From Chthoniobacteraceae bacterium (GTDB lineage Bacteria; Verrucomicrobiota; Verrucomicrobiia; Chthoniobacterales; Chthoniobacteraceae), in contig CANJPY010000013.1 in NCBI GenBank assembly GCA_947476255.1, positions 1 to 64,000 of the forward strand: DNA of 64,000 nucleotides, read 5' to 3'. Below are positions 44,427-54,042 of the stretch, one piece after another (position 1 is the first letter of the stretch; each line of letters begins with the position of its first letter). Below the pieces are notes generated by a model. That model did not search any database, was not told the origin of the DNA, and was given only the letters and a program-made list of their open reading frames with translations. A program made the position numbers and the translations under genes.

Positions 44427-45179
44427 ATGGTTTCCTTGGATCAAATTACCGCGTATCTCGGCGATTATCTCCGGATTAAAGACGTTTCGGACTATGGGCA
44501 GGCCATGAACGGCCTGCAGTTGGAGAATAACGGAGCGGTGCATCGCATTGCTGCTGCTGTAGATGCTTGTGAAGTGGTGATGAAATCTGCAGTGAATCAA
44601 GAAGCGGATCTTCTTCTGGTTCATCACGGTTTATTCTGGAACACCACGCCTCTTACGGGAGCCATGTACCGCAAGGTCCGCGACGCAATCGAAGGTAATC
44701 TGGCCGTGTACAGTGCCCACTTGCCGTTAGATATACATCCAAAAGTTGGGAACAACGTGCTTTTGGCGAAGGCGCTTGGACTCAAGGGGCTCAAGCCCTT
44801 TATGCCCATTAAGGGACAGCCTGCTGGATTGACGGGAAGTTGCAGTCTTTCCCGAGAGGCTTTGCGGAATCAATTGAGCTCAATACTGGGATCGGCAGTG
44901 CACCTATGTGCCGGCGGGCCGGCAAGACCACGCAAGGTGGGGGTCGTGACTGGGGGCGCGGGATCTGAAGTCGCCCGTGCTGCCGCCGAAGGGGTGGACA
45001 CATTCATCACAGGCGAGGGGCCGCACTGGAGTTACACGCTCGCAGAGGAGTTGGGAGTCAATGTGCTCTACGGGGGGCATTACGCGACGGAAACCTTCGG
45101 CGTGAAAGGATTGGCGGCGCACCTTTCCAAAAGATTCAAACTACCGTGGGTTTTTATCGATCATCCGACCGGCTTATAG
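44427..45179 (+). CDS. Nif3-like dinuclear metal-centre protein
   Basis: Nif3/YbgI-family proteins form ring hexamers with a two-metal site in each subunit; their physiological role is unsettled. The 250-residue product has the N-terminal pattern YLGDYLRIKDVSDYGQAMNG, the metal-ligand histidines in LLVHHGLFWN, VYSAHLPLDIHPKVGNN, VGVVTGGAG, FITGEGPHW and the C-terminal GGHYATETFGVKGLAAHL. ATG 44427 matches the family start; ATG 44406 adds seven residues. It is preceded by a divergent isomerase gene and followed by about 120 bases without a gene. Confidence 0.87.
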   Translation: MVSLDQITAYLGDYLRIKDVSDYGQAMNGLQLENNGAVHRIAAAVDACEVVMKSAVNQEADLLLVHHGLFWNTTPLTGAMYRKVRDAIEGNLAVYSAHLPLDIHPKVGNNVLLAKALGLKGLKPFMPIKGQPAGLTGSCSLSREALRNQLSSILGSAVHLCAGGPARPRKVGVVTGGAGSEVARAAAEGVDTFITGEGPHWSYTLAEELGVNVLYGGHYATETFGVKGLAAHLSKRFKLPWVFIDHPTGL

Positions 45180-45295
45180 CTGATGATAGCCCTAACCCCG
45201 AGGGGGCGGTTTCAATGGTGGATCGAGGCGTGATTGGGCGAACCTACAAAGCGCATCGAAACCTTGAACAGTGCCGATTGGGAGCCATGGACAGA

Positions 45296-46120
45296 TTATT
45301 TCTGAGGGAAAATTTCCGTGAAAAAGCTTTTCATCGCGAGCCATGAACGTCTCGCCGCGGGTTCATTATAGGCGGCTCCCTTACTCTTGTCGGTGCCGGA
45401 TTTTTTCTGCGTGAAAGAGTGCACCGCATCGCCGTAATACATCATCTGCCAATCCACTCCACCCTGCCTGAGTTCTTGCTGGAAAGCAGAGATATCCGAG
45501 GCCTTCACGAATGGATCATCAGCGCCATGCAGTACCAAAATCTTGGCTCTGATATTTTTGCCGTCCATCGGGTTGGGTGAATCGAGCCCCCCATGAAAGC
45601 TCACCGCACCCTTGATATCAGCGCCGGAGCGGGCCAGTTCCAAGACTGTGGTGCCTCCAAAGCAAAAACCGATGGCGGCTATTTGCTGTGCATCGATGCG
45701 CTGATCCTTTTTTAGAAACTCGAGCGCGGCCGCGGCTCTTTTGCGAAGCAAAGAGCGATCTGACTTGTATTTTCCAGCCTCCGCAGCAGCCGACTGCATG
45801 TCACTGGGACGTATTCCCTTGCCGTAGATGTCTGCAGCGAAGGCGACATAGCCCAGACGGGCGATGTCTTCGGCTATGGCCTTGGTGTGCTCCGTGACAC
45901 CCATCCAATCGTGAACGATCAATACGGCGGGACGTTTTCCTGAAAGTCCGTCGTCAAAGCTTTGAAGGCCTTCCAGAATGGTATCGCCTTCACGGTATTC
46001 GATCACCGCAGTTTTAATTTCTGCGCTGGCCTGATAGAGCAGACAGAAAAGAGCAGTGACCGCGGTTGCAAGGCACTGAACACCCATGAAGGAAGCTGCT
46101 GGGAAGAGTTTTAAGCTCAT
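45296..46120 (-). CDS. Dienelactone hydrolase family protein, exported
   Basis: This alpha/beta hydrolase has 274 residues with an N-terminal signal (MSLKLFPAASFMGVQCLATA). The triad of dienelactone hydrolases is seen: nucleophile Cys in IAAIGFCFGGTTV, Asp in VLHGADDPFV and His in YGDAVHSFTQ. The block DWMGVTEHTKAIAEDIARLG also fits. A periplasmic hydrolase acting on small esters or lactones is likely; the exact substrate is not readable. It stands alone between the Nif3-like gene and the old yellow enzyme gene. Confidence 0.88.
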   Translation of the reverse strand: MSLKLFPAASFMGVQCLATAVTALFCLLYQASAEIKTAVIEYREGDTILEGLQSFDDGLSGKRPAVLIVHDWMGVTEHTKAIAEDIARLGYVAFAADIYGKGIRPSDMQSAAAEAGKYKSDRSLLRKRAAAALEFLKKDQRIDAQQIAAIGFCFGGTTVLELARSGADIKGAVSFHGGLDSPNPMDGKNIRAKILVLHGADDPFVKASDISAFQQELRQGGVDWQMMYYGDAVHSFTQKKSGTDKSKGAAYNEPAARRSWLAMKSFFTEIFPQK

Positions 46121-46278
46121 GTTTTTGTTGTTGTTAGAATGACGATCAAGGAACGGTGCAGGAGAATCGACTCTGCTTTAAGGAGATGTTTTGGGATAAG
46201 CGAAAGGAGGTGAGTGGACGGCTCTAGTCTCAAGCGCGTGGCTAGAACGTTGAGAGCGGCGACATTTTCCCGGGCAAC

Positions 46279-47364
46279 TCAGTGAGACAGGGCGGGGTAA
46301 TCAGTGTAGCCCTTTGGCCCGGGAGTGTAAAAAGTGGCGGGATCAGCCTCGTTGAGGGGTGCCCCCAGTTTGAAGCGGTTGGGGAGATCTGGATTTGCGA
46401 GGAAGGGCACGCCAAAGGCGACGGCATCGGCCCAACCCTCCTGCAGTGCCTGATTGCCTGTTTCGAGGGTAAACCCGCCGTTTGTGACGATATTTCCACG
46501 ATAATGTGGGCGCAGTTCACGGGGGCCGACTCCCTCGCGAGCGCCATGGGCGATATCCTGTGCGGAGACTCGCGTGACGTGGGCGTAGGCGAGCTGGAGG
46601 GGGCTCAACTGTTCGAGAACGTACCCAAACGTGTGCAGGGGATTGGAGTCGTGCATGTCGTTAAAGACCCCGCCTGGGGAAAAACGAATTCCCACGCGGT
46701 CAGAGCCCCAGACATCGATGACCGCTTTGGTGACTTCAAGCGTCAGACGCGCACGGTTTTCGACTGTGCCTCCATAAGAGTCCGTGCGCTGGTTGGTGCC
46801 ATCGCGCAAAAATTGATCGAGCAGGTAACCGTTGGCATTGTGAATTTCCACGCCGTCGAAGCCCGCCTCCTTGGCGGCTTGGGCGCCATGGGCGTACTCG
46901 GCGATGACTGCTGGGATCTCGGTGCTATCGAGAGCCCGAGGCGTGACAAAATCGGCCATTTCCGTTCCGGTGAAAACTTGTCCCTTGGGTTTCACTGCGG
47001 AAGGTGCGACTGGCAAGGCACCGGCGGGTTGAAAAGAGGGATGCGAAACCCGTCCGACATGCCAGAGTTGGAGGAAAATGAATCCACCAGCCTCGTGTAC
47101 AGCGGAAGTGACTTTTTTCCAGCCTGTAATATGGGCGTCGCTGAAGATGCCGGGAGTGTTTGGATAGCCGTAGCCATTGGGGGAAACCGAAGTGGCTTCT
47201 GCGATGAGAAGTCCGCCGGAAGCGCGTTGTTTGTAATATTCCGCATTGAGTTCACAGGGGACATTCCCGGGTTCCGCGCGACAGCGTGTGAGAGGGGCAA
47301 GATAAATACGATTCGGTGTAAGAATTGCGCCCAGTTGAAGTGGAGAAAAGAGGTTCGGTGTCAT
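46279..47364 (-). CDS. Old yellow enzyme family alkene reductase
   Basis: This FMN-dependent TIM-barrel ene-reductase has 361 residues. Family blocks include IYLAPLTRCRA, GLLIAEATSVSPNGYGYPNT, IFLQLWHVGRVSHPSF and the substrate-binding His-Asn pair in FDGVEIHNANGYLLDQFL. They continue with RTDSYGGTVENRARL and the phosphate-binding ADAVAFGVPFLANPDLP. Such enzymes reduce activated double bonds or nitro compounds using NADPH. ATG 47364 (MTPNLFSPLQLGAI) is chosen over a start 30 residues upstream. The substrate is unknown. It lies 159 bases from the hydrolase start, in the same orientation. Confidence 0.92.
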   Translation of the reverse strand: MTPNLFSPLQLGAILTPNRIYLAPLTRCRAEPGNVPCELNAEYYKQRASGGLLIAEATSVSPNGYGYPNTPGIFSDAHITGWKKVTSAVHEAGGFIFLQLWHVGRVSHPSFQPAGALPVAPSAVKPKGQVFTGTEMADFVTPRALDSTEIPAVIAEYAHGAQAAKEAGFDGVEIHNANGYLLDQFLRDGTNQRTDSYGGTVENRARLTLEVTKAVIDVWGSDRVGIRFSPGGVFNDMHDSNPLHTFGYVLEQLSPLQLAYAHVTRVSAQDIAHGAREGVGPRELRPHYRGNIVTNGGFTLETGNQALQEGWADAVAFGVPFLANPDLPNRFKLGAPLNEADPATFYTPGPKGYTDYPALSH

Positions 47365-47525
47365 GAATGGGTTCAAATGGATGGTGTGTAGAGCCGAGGG
47401 GCAGACAATCTGGCGGTTAGTGCAAGAGCTTCCGAAAGTGTGCCTCATGGACATACGCGATGGCCACTGTTTTGGGCAGGCGGTCCATTAATCAATAGGA
47501 GGGTGATTGCGTGCAGGGGCGGTGC

Positions 47526-48170
47526 TTATTCGGGTTGCACTTTCTTTTTGCTGGCGACTCCCTGTTCAAGAGCGGCGCGAGTTGCGGGCGGAAATGGCTG
47601 GCTGCTCAGTTCTGCCCTGCGTGTACGAGCAAGGAGGATGGAGGCTTCGAGATTGCGGGCGTAAAGGGAGGCGAGTGGTTTGTCGGGTGTTTTGATCTCG
47701 GAAAGATAAAGTTCGCGAAAGAGTCGGACAGCCTCGTCGATTTCACTTTGCCACATCCGGGGTGAAGCTGTTTCGATTCGCATGGCGTAGGCGGCATAGT
47801 AGAGGGCCATTGCCAGAGTTGCTTTGGCTTCTGCGACAAAATTTTCTGGAAGAGGGTTTTGGCGGTTGGGTTTTAGGAGAAGATCGATTTGTTCCGCGGC
47901 TTCCAGCGGCGCACCCGCCATTGTGATGGTGCGTGCGGCGTCGATTCTTGCGCGGGCCCGCAGCAGGCGATCTTTGGGGTGGGCCGCGTTTTCAGCTGCG
48001 AGGTAGAGCGGGACGGCCTTTATATAATTGCCGGCCTGCTCGGCTTTTTGTGCCAAGCGTTGAAGACGAGCCGAATCCTCCGCAAGCGCGAGTTGTTCTC
48101 CGTAGAGGAAATGGAAAAATAGGATGCCCAACGGAATGAGGCACCAAACGAGAAGCCTGTGTTGTTTCAA
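47526..48170 (-). CDS. Membrane-anchored TPR-like protein, end of the kinase cluster
   Basis: The 214-residue protein starts with a hydrophobic anchor (LLVWCLIPLGILFFHFLYG) and then a helical stretch with TPR-like pairs (RLQRLAQKAEQAGNYIKAVP, LYLAAENAAHPKDRLLRARA). I recognise no named family. TTG is the apparent start and overlaps the stop of the gene above as TTGA at 48167-48170, a strong sign of translational coupling. It is the last of five minus-strand genes that include the FHA kinase. Confidence 0.65.
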   Translation of the reverse strand: MKQHRLLVWCLIPLGILFFHFLYGEQLALAEDSARLQRLAQKAEQAGNYIKAVPLYLAAENAAHPKDRLLRARARIDAARTITMAGAPLEAAEQIDLLLKPNRQNPLPENFVAEAKATLAMALYYAAYAMRIETASPRMWQSEIDEAVRLFRELYLSEIKTPDKPLASLYARNLEASILLARTRRAELSSQPFPPATRAALEQGVASKKKVQPE

Positions 48171-49162
48171 GCGGCTATGATGTTTGAAGCGTTGTGGTGA
48201 GTGTTATCTGGCAGAGTGGATTGTGGTCGGGGAGGAGACATTTCCAAGCAGGGTATGCCGAGATAACTTTCAAGGGCTGAGCTGATCTCTTCTGGCGTGA
48301 TTGAGGAGTCTGGTTGGTAGAGCCATTGTTCAATCGTATGCAGAAGCGCGCCAGCTTCGGGGTGTTCTAAGATGCGGCGGAGTTGCTCGACGCTGTTAAG
48401 ATGGTCGAGTTCAAGTTCTTTGCCCCAGTACTCGAAAAGGATGCGTTCGAGTTCGGCCTTTTCGTCGGCGTTTATGGATTTATCAGCCGCTTTCTCCACG
48501 AGAGGCCGCAGTAGGTCGGCAAGAGTTTGAGTGTGCGGAATCTCATCGGAAGAAGGTGGTGGTGGATCCGAGGGAGAAGATCCTGCGGCAGGTTGTTGTT
48601 TTTTAGCAGGCCAAAAAAGAAGGGCGCCACAACCCGCCCACGCGATGATGCCAAGGATAACAGTCAACCGATAGGGGAACGCGTTTGTTCGGAGTGGAGG
48701 CGTGTAGAGGACTGCGTTGAACGCGGCGTTGGTGGGGATTGCGCTTCCGATGGTTACGGTTGCTATGGGTTCTTTGAGTCTGTCCCCGGCTGGAGATACG
48801 AGAAAATCAGTGAGGTTGAAAACCCCTGTTTCGAGTCCCGTGTAGGACAGCTTGTAAACAAATGTCCCTTCGCCTGTGGGTTCAATGGCGGTAATTTTCA
48901 CCAGAAGGGGAGTTGCGTCAGACCGATCGGCGACTTTGTAGGAGGGCTGATCCAGTACAATAGATTGAAGGGACTCCGTTCCAACGGACGGTAACAACGG
49001 AAGGGTTTGGGGACGAGGCTTTGGCTGCGAAGGGCTCCAGAGGAGAGTCCCGAGCAAAACGGTGCATACGGTCCCCACAATGATCGCGGTTTTTATCTGG
49101 AGCGGTTTGGGGGCCAGGCGCAAATAGCTCAGGTAGTCTTGAATACGTGTGAGAAAGCGCAT
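48167..49162 (-). CDS. Two-helix membrane protein beside the FHA kinase
   Basis: The 331-residue protein has membrane helices near the start (TAIIVGTVCTVLLGTLLW, about residues 25-43) and near residue 175 (YRLTVILGIIAWAGCGALLF). A beta-rich extracytoplasmic region lies between. A Pro/Ser-rich linker and a helical cytosolic C-terminal part follow (ADLLRPLVEKAADKSINADE and beyond). No family is recognised. The topology, with a sensor-like outer part and a cytosolic tail next to a kinase, suggests it could be a kinase partner or substrate. It lies 43 bases behind the kinase gene. Confidence 0.6.
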   Translation of the reverse strand: MRFLTRIQDYLSYLRLAPKPLQIKTAIIVGTVCTVLLGTLLWSPSQPKPRPQTLPLLPSVGTESLQSIVLDQPSYKVADRSDATPLLVKITAIEPTGEGTFVYKLSYTGLETGVFNLTDFLVSPAGDRLKEPIATVTIGSAIPTNAAFNAVLYTPPLRTNAFPYRLTVILGIIAWAGCGALLFWPAKKQQPAAGSSPSDPPPPSSDEIPHTQTLADLLRPLVEKAADKSINADEKAELERILFEYWGKELELDHLNSVEQLRRILEHPEAGALLHTIEQWLYQPDSSITPEEISSALESYLGIPCLEMSPPRPQSTLPDNTHHNASNIIAA

Positions 49163-49205
49163 GGATTTGCGGAAGTGAGACGGATGTGGGGGCGGCTTTA
49201 AGCGT

Positions 49206-51713
49206 TTATTTGGAGGGCTCCGGAGCGACGGTTTTCCAAAATTCAGCGGTAGTGTGAGCCGGCGAGCCGTTATCGAGCTCTTTGTGAGAGATGCGTTTGA
49301 GTGTCGGGCTCGAACGCAGGGGCTCGTAGGAGATTATTTTTTTTGGGAGCACGAGTTCTTGAAGGTGTGCACATGAAGAAAGGGGCGAGAGGTCATCGGC
49401 TGGAGACTCCCGAAGATTGAGTTTAAAAAGAGGAAGTTTTTTTAGGGGGGAGAGATCTGTGAAAGGGTTTTCGGCGAGAACGAGACTTTCGAGGTTAGAG
49501 CCTGAGAGGAAAGCGAGATGGCTGAGATTGCAGCCGCGCATGCTGAGTGTTTTTAGCGGGAGTTTTTGGAGCTTGGCCAAAAGCTCGTCGTTCACGGACG
49601 CGTGGCATCCGTTGAGTATCAATTCGGAGACGGGCATGTCCTCAAGGCAATCAAGGGAATCAATCTTCAGCCGGGAAAAGTCTATGCTGAAAGTGCCCTC
49701 CTGAGTTTGTTTTAAGCGTTTTGTTTCCCAGCCTGGAATGGCCTGCAGGCGTTGCTCAAGCAAGGGCTGAAGGTCGGCGATTTGTTTTTTGAGGTCGCGC
49801 ACCAGCAGGAAGGAGTCTTGTGGGCGGCCTTGGCGCTGCATGGCGTGCACAAGGGTTGCCTTGGTCGAGGGTGGAATATCGCCGCTGTCACGGATGGAGG
49901 GAAGCAGTTGTGTGCAAAGCTCTAGATTTTCCGAGGCGCTCGGATCCTTGCGTAATTGGAGGACAATTTGAAATGAGACAACAGCCTCGGGTAGGCGGGC
50001 TTCAGCCTGAAGGAGGCGTGCTCTCAGCAGGTGGTAGTCGGCATTAGTGGGATCGACTTCGACGGCGAAGGAGACTTTTTCGAGAGCTTCCTCGATGCGG
50101 CCTTCTTCAAGGTGGACCCAGGCGCGTTCCACAAAAGTAGGGGCTGCTTTTCGCAGTCGCGATAGCGCTTGAGCGGAACGGTCCGCTTCGCGTGCGAGAC
50201 TTAAGGCAAAACAAACAGTGATAAATACGAAGGCAGCAGCGGCAATGGAGATCGCACGGTTTCTCTTCAAGAACAGCCGAAGGCGCTTCAGAAAGCCCGC
50301 GTGTTCGGCTTCCGTGGCATAGCCTTGTTGGTACGCTGCGATTTCTTTTTGAAAATCGGCGACGGAAGGATAACGGTCCGTCTGCTCATGAGCCATGGCC
50401 TTGAGGACGACGGCTTCGAGGGAAGCTGGGATGCGCCCAGCGGGAAGGTGCGGCAAGCTTGTGGTCCCGGAGGAATGGGTGGAGTTGTCCAGTGGGACGC
50501 GTTGCGTGGGGTGGAGGTCTTCAGTTGCGTGTTTGGTGGTGCGCTCGATGACATCCGTGGGGGCTACAATTTGGCCGCGAATCACCTTCTCCAGCATTTG
50601 TTCGGCGGTTCCGGACTCGACGGAGGGACGTAGCGTTAGGATGTGGTAGAGGATGGCGCCGAGCGAGTAGATGTCAGCGCGTTCGTTGATGCTTTCTGTG
50701 TCCCCAAGTGCCTGTTCTGGAGGCATATATTGAGGGGTTCCGAGGACTGATCCGCACTGTGTATTCACGCCCGCACTGTAATCAAATTCATCGTATTCCT
50801 CCTGCAAGAGAGTGGGGGTGTCGTCTGTGGATTCTGCGGGTTCGGGGTTTTTGCAGGCTTTCGCCAGCCCCCAGTCCATGACAAGCACCTCCCCATAGTC
50901 GCCGATCATGATGTTGTCGGGCTTCAGGTCACGATGAATGACTTTTTGGCTGTGAGCAAAGCGTATGGCATCGCAGACTTTTTGGAAGATGGTTAACAGC
51001 TCTGGAAGTGGATAAGAGCGGATGGCATCTTCCTCTCCGGTGGCAAGGCCGTTGAGGATTTGTTTGAGCGTGACGCCGTGCACCAATTTCATGGTGTAGA
51101 ACGGTTGCCCGTGTTCGTCAGCTCCCAAGGTGTGAACGGGGACAATATTCGGATGTTCGAGTTGTCCGGTGATTCTGGCTTCGTGGATGAAACGAAGGAC
51201 GTCCTTTGGCGAGTCGCCGTGGAGAACCACTTTCATGGCGATCTGTCTCTGGATGGAGGCGTCTTCGGCCTGGAGGACGGCGCCCATCCCTCCGCGCCCA
51301 ATGAGCTGGCCTATTTTATAGCCGCTGTGATGAAAGGCAACGTCTTCTGGAAGTGAATCCAGAACAGCAGCTTGAGAGGGCGCCAGAGACCCGCCCCTCT
51401 CCAGGTCAGTACAGATTTTTCGTAACTCGACTGAAACATTGCCGATTTGAATTTTTTGGCCGTGCCAGATTTGCGTGCGGCCTTGCATGCGGCCGCCGTT
51501 GAGGGTTGTTCCGTTAAAGCTGCCCAAGTCCTCCAAGAACAGGTTGCTAAAATTGACCGTCAAGCGTGCGTGTTTGCGCGATACCGTGGTGGAGGGGACG
51601 CAGAGTTCGCACGCGGTCGCGCGCCCGATTAAGTATTCGCCTGGACGCAACGTGCGCCGGAGCAGTTCTTGTCCGTCGCAGGTGATCAAGATTTCCGTTT
51701 CCGGGGCGATCAT
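49206..51713 (-). CDS. FHA-Ser/Thr protein kinase with TPR and leucine-rich repeats
   Basis: This 835-residue protein has an unusual order. An FHA domain (about 1-100, EYLIGRATACELCVPSTTVS then RKHARL and GSFNGTTLNG) precedes a Hanks kinase (about 130-430). The kinase shows GRGGMGAV, catalytic HRDLKPDN, DWG in place of DFG (VMDWGLAK) and YMPPEQA. One membrane helix (ISIAAAAFVFITVCFALSLA) leads to an outer TPR part (WVHLEEGRIEEALEKVSFAV) and C-terminal leucine-rich repeats (LEDMPVSELILNGCHASV, LKTLSMRGCNLSHLAFLSGS). FHA domains bind phosphothreonine, so self-regulation is likely. It belongs to a five-gene run. Confidence 0.9.
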   Translation of the reverse strand: MIAPETEILITCDGQELLRRTLRPGEYLIGRATACELCVPSTTVSRKHARLTVNFSNLFLEDLGSFNGTTLNGGRMQGRTQIWHGQKIQIGNVSVELRKICTDLERGGSLAPSQAAVLDSLPEDVAFHHSGYKIGQLIGRGGMGAVLQAEDASIQRQIAMKVVLHGDSPKDVLRFIHEARITGQLEHPNIVPVHTLGADEHGQPFYTMKLVHGVTLKQILNGLATGEEDAIRSYPLPELLTIFQKVCDAIRFAHSQKVIHRDLKPDNIMIGDYGEVLVMDWGLAKACKNPEPAESTDDTPTLLQEEYDEFDYSAGVNTQCGSVLGTPQYMPPEQALGDTESINERADIYSLGAILYHILTLRPSVESGTAEQMLEKVIRGQIVAPTDVIERTTKHATEDLHPTQRVPLDNSTHSSGTTSLPHLPAGRIPASLEAVVLKAMAHEQTDRYPSVADFQKEIAAYQQGYATEAEHAGFLKRLRLFLKRNRAISIAAAAFVFITVCFALSLAREADRSAQALSRLRKAAPTFVERAWVHLEEGRIEEALEKVSFAVEVDPTNADYHLLRARLLQAEARLPEAVVSFQIVLQLRKDPSASENLELCTQLLPSIRDSGDIPPSTKATLVHAMQRQGRPQDSFLLVRDLKKQIADLQPLLEQRLQAIPGWETKRLKQTQEGTFSIDFSRLKIDSLDCLEDMPVSELILNGCHASVNDELLAKLQKLPLKTLSMRGCNLSHLAFLSGSNLESLVLAENPFTDLSPLKKLPLFKLNLRESPADDLSPLSSCAHLQELVLPKKIISYEPLRSSPTLKRISHKELDNGSPAHTTAEFWKTVAPEPSK

Positions 51714-51726
51714 ACTTGCGTTGGAT

Positions 51727-53133
51727 TTACTTGGTGGAGTTGGTGGCTGTCCAGTCTAGGCAGAGAAGAAGGCTTTCATCTCGGAGATAGAGCCGGCGGT
51801 TGGCAAGGACGGGGCCGGTCCAGCAGGGGTAAGAGAGACCCGGCACCTGCCAGTAGCCGATTTCAACGGTCTTGTGGGAGTCGGGTTCAAAAAGTCCGAG
51901 TCGGCCTGCTTCACCCAAGGCGATGAGTTTTTTGTCTGCAAGAATGAGGGAGCCGCGTCCGTAGAACTCCGGTGGTTTTTCGCCTTCCCTCAACTTGGAG
52001 TGGCCGGCGTTTGGCCATCCTTCGTAGCGTTCCCAGCGGAGTCGGCCGTCGGCCCAATCGACGCAGCGAAAGCTGGCGTCAGGTTCATTGCGTCCGCTAA
52101 ATCCGAAGAGACGGCCTTCGCTAAGAATGGGGCGGTTCCAATGCATTTCGAGTTGGGTGCCTCTCCACACCTCGTCAACGCCAGATCCCTCGGCTCGTAC
52201 CCGAAGCAAAACCGAACCGTTTCGAAAATAGGCGGAGGAAATCAGAATACAATCGTCCTGAACGATGGGTGTCATGGCATTGACCGAGGAGTCCTGCCGG
52301 GCGCGGAACCAGAATGCGAACCGTCGATTTCCGGTTTCTGGATCGAGCGAGAGCAAGCCCTGGCGGGTACAGCAGAGGACGTGACGTTGGCCGTGGATGG
52401 TGGCTAAAACTGGAGTGCAGTAGCTGGCTTGTTTTTGAAAGGCGGGATCTGCGGTGTTCCAAGTGACGGTTCTTTCGCCGGGCCAGCCAGTCATGGGAAC
52501 GCCATTCCAAGTGGAAGCACCGCCGTTTTCCCAAAGTGTTTTTCCAGTGAGGGCGTCAAAAGCGACGACGGCAGCATTGGGTTGGCCTCCCAAGATGACA
52601 ATGAGCCGGGTGCCATCGAGAACGGGAGAGCTTCCCACGCCAAAAAATGCCTCTGGGACATCGAAGTCGGCGCGAGTGTCGCGTTTCCAGACAACTTCGC
52701 CGGTTTTGCGGTGAAGACACAGGAGCATGCCCTCGGCGCCGAAGGTATAGCAGAAGTCTTTTGTAAGCAAAGGACTGCATCTCGGGCCGTTGTTGTATCC
52801 GAAGGGGTCTATAAAATGAGTCGGATAGGAGTGGCGCCAGAGCGGCTTGCCGGATGCAGGCTCGAGAGCGTCAATGATTTCCTCGTTGGCCAGTCGGTGG
52901 TGGAGCACCAAGGTGCCTTCATAAACACTGGGAGCGCTGTACCCTGTACCCACCTTTTGTTGCCAGAGAATTGGAACACCCTCCGTGGAAAGAGTTTGGC
53001 GGAGACCTGTTTCGGAGGAGGAATTGTCGCGCGCGAGGCCTAAAAACTCGGGCCAGTCGGCGGCGTGCGAGGGTGGAGTGCCAAGCCCGTTTAAGAGCGC
53101 CAACAATAGAACGATGGGGTGAAGTTTGGTCAT
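51727..53133 (-). CDS. Secreted PQQ-like beta-propeller protein
   Basis: The 468-residue exported protein has a signal peptide (LHPIVLLLALLNGLGTPPSHA) and tryptophan-containing PQQ-type repeats, for example ALEPASGKPLWRHSY, LHRKTGEVVWKRDTR, FDALTGKTLWENGG and LDPETGNRRFAF. Such proteins bind partners or act as scaffolds; no cofactor site is certain here. The ADWPEFLGLARDNSS motif just after the signal is typical of the family in Verrucomicrobia and Planctomycetes. It ends 13 bases before the kinase gene, so the two are probably one transcript. ATG 53133 is chosen over a TTG six bases earlier. Confidence 0.86.
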   Translation of the reverse strand: MTKLHPIVLLLALLNGLGTPPSHAADWPEFLGLARDNSSSETGLRQTLSTEGVPILWQQKVGTGYSAPSVYEGTLVLHHRLANEEIIDALEPASGKPLWRHSYPTHFIDPFGYNNGPRCSPLLTKDFCYTFGAEGMLLCLHRKTGEVVWKRDTRADFDVPEAFFGVGSSPVLDGTRLIVILGGQPNAAVVAFDALTGKTLWENGGASTWNGVPMTGWPGERTVTWNTADPAFQKQASYCTPVLATIHGQRHVLCCTRQGLLSLDPETGNRRFAFWFRARQDSSVNAMTPIVQDDCILISSAYFRNGSVLLRVRAEGSGVDEVWRGTQLEMHWNRPILSEGRLFGFSGRNEPDASFRCVDWADGRLRWERYEGWPNAGHSKLREGEKPPEFYGRGSLILADKKLIALGEAGRLGLFEPDSHKTVEIGYWQVPGLSYPCWTGPVLANRRLYLRDESLLLCLDWTATNSTK

Positions 53134-53184
53134 ACGCAAAAAAGGAGGGATGCGCTGATGGGAGCCAAGAGCTGCTGCTGCGTT

Positions 53185-53991
53185 CTAGCGTGCGCCTTGG
53201 AGGAATTGAGACGTGGCTTTTTCAAAATCTTTGGGCGATAAAAATTTGGCGTTCGAGGGGGGCGTCCAAACTGAAGCAGGAAGTTCTTTGGTGAAGTTCA
53301 TATTGTCGATGCGAAGTACGAGCGAATTTTTCGGGAGGCGCAGGCCCGCGCGCAAGGGTTTGCCCTCTGCGGAGATCCAGAGGCGTACGGACCAGCTGGC
53401 GGCCTCCGGAGGCAGCAAACGACTGATTTCGGGACGTGTACGAACATCCAGCACGCGGCAGGCGGCGGAGTCGAGAGGAGCGGTGCCTTTGTCCAAGACC
53501 TCGAGCAAGACGGGGAGGATGGCGAGTTGTTTGCCGGAGAAAGGCAATTGCATGGGAGGAAAGGTTTGTTCAGTGGCATTGGACCCGCTGTCCGGAGATG
53601 GAAGGACACTTCCGGGTGCGACCCAAGCTTTCTGGCCGTCGCGGCAGGCGGCGAGGTCGGAATCTGAGGTGCGGAGTTTGAGCAATAATTTTCCCGGTGG
53701 GTGGAAGGCAAATTCCAACTGTGGCAGTTGGCCATCTGGAAACCGAGTGTCGCCCAAGGATTCAACCCTGCATTGAAGCGTGCAGGCGCGTGCATCCCCG
53801 GAGGGGGGAGAGGTGAGCAAGTCTAGGAAGGGAAGCAGAATGGCTTCAGCCTGCTCTTGCGGGGTAGCGGCGTGGAGGGAGGACGGGATCGCAATGGTTG
53901 ACAGAGCGAAGAAAGTAGTAAGTGTAAGCAATAGATAACACCGAGCTAGAATCGAGCGGCAATCTAGTGCAATGTGCGACTGGTTGATCAT
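53185..53991 (-). CDS. Periplasmic LolA-like protein (probable)
   Basis: The 268-residue protein has an N-terminal signal (about 1-42, including LLLTLTTFFALSTIAIPSS). The mature part has the alternating strands and length of LolA-type lipoprotein carriers (LEFAFHPPGKLLLKLRTSD, PLRAGLRLPKNSLVLRIDNM and a C-terminal SPKDFEKATSQFLQG). The resemblance is structural in feel rather than motif-based, so the family call is tentative. It is the first gene of the minus-strand run that includes the propeller and the kinase, divergent from the tolQ-like gene at 54043. Confidence 0.55.
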   Translation of the reverse strand: MINQSHIALDCRSILARCYLLLTLTTFFALSTIAIPSSLHAATPQEQAEAILLPFLDLLTSPPSGDARACTLQCRVESLGDTRFPDGQLPQLEFAFHPPGKLLLKLRTSDSDLAACRDGQKAWVAPGSVLPSPDSGSNATEQTFPPMQLPFSGKQLAILPVLLEVLDKGTAPLDSAACRVLDVRTRPEISRLLPPEAASWSVRLWISAEGKPLRAGLRLPKNSLVLRIDNMNFTKELPASVWTPPSNAKFLSPKDFEKATSQFLQGAR

Positions 53992-54042
53992 GGCATTAAT
54001 TTTTGAGAACTTGGACTTCCTTTACTAACGAACCTTAGACGC

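Noticed and set aside
46282-47391. Plus-strand open frame of 369 codons over the old yellow enzyme gene
   Set aside because: Antisense to a gene with complete family motifs and itself without any domain.
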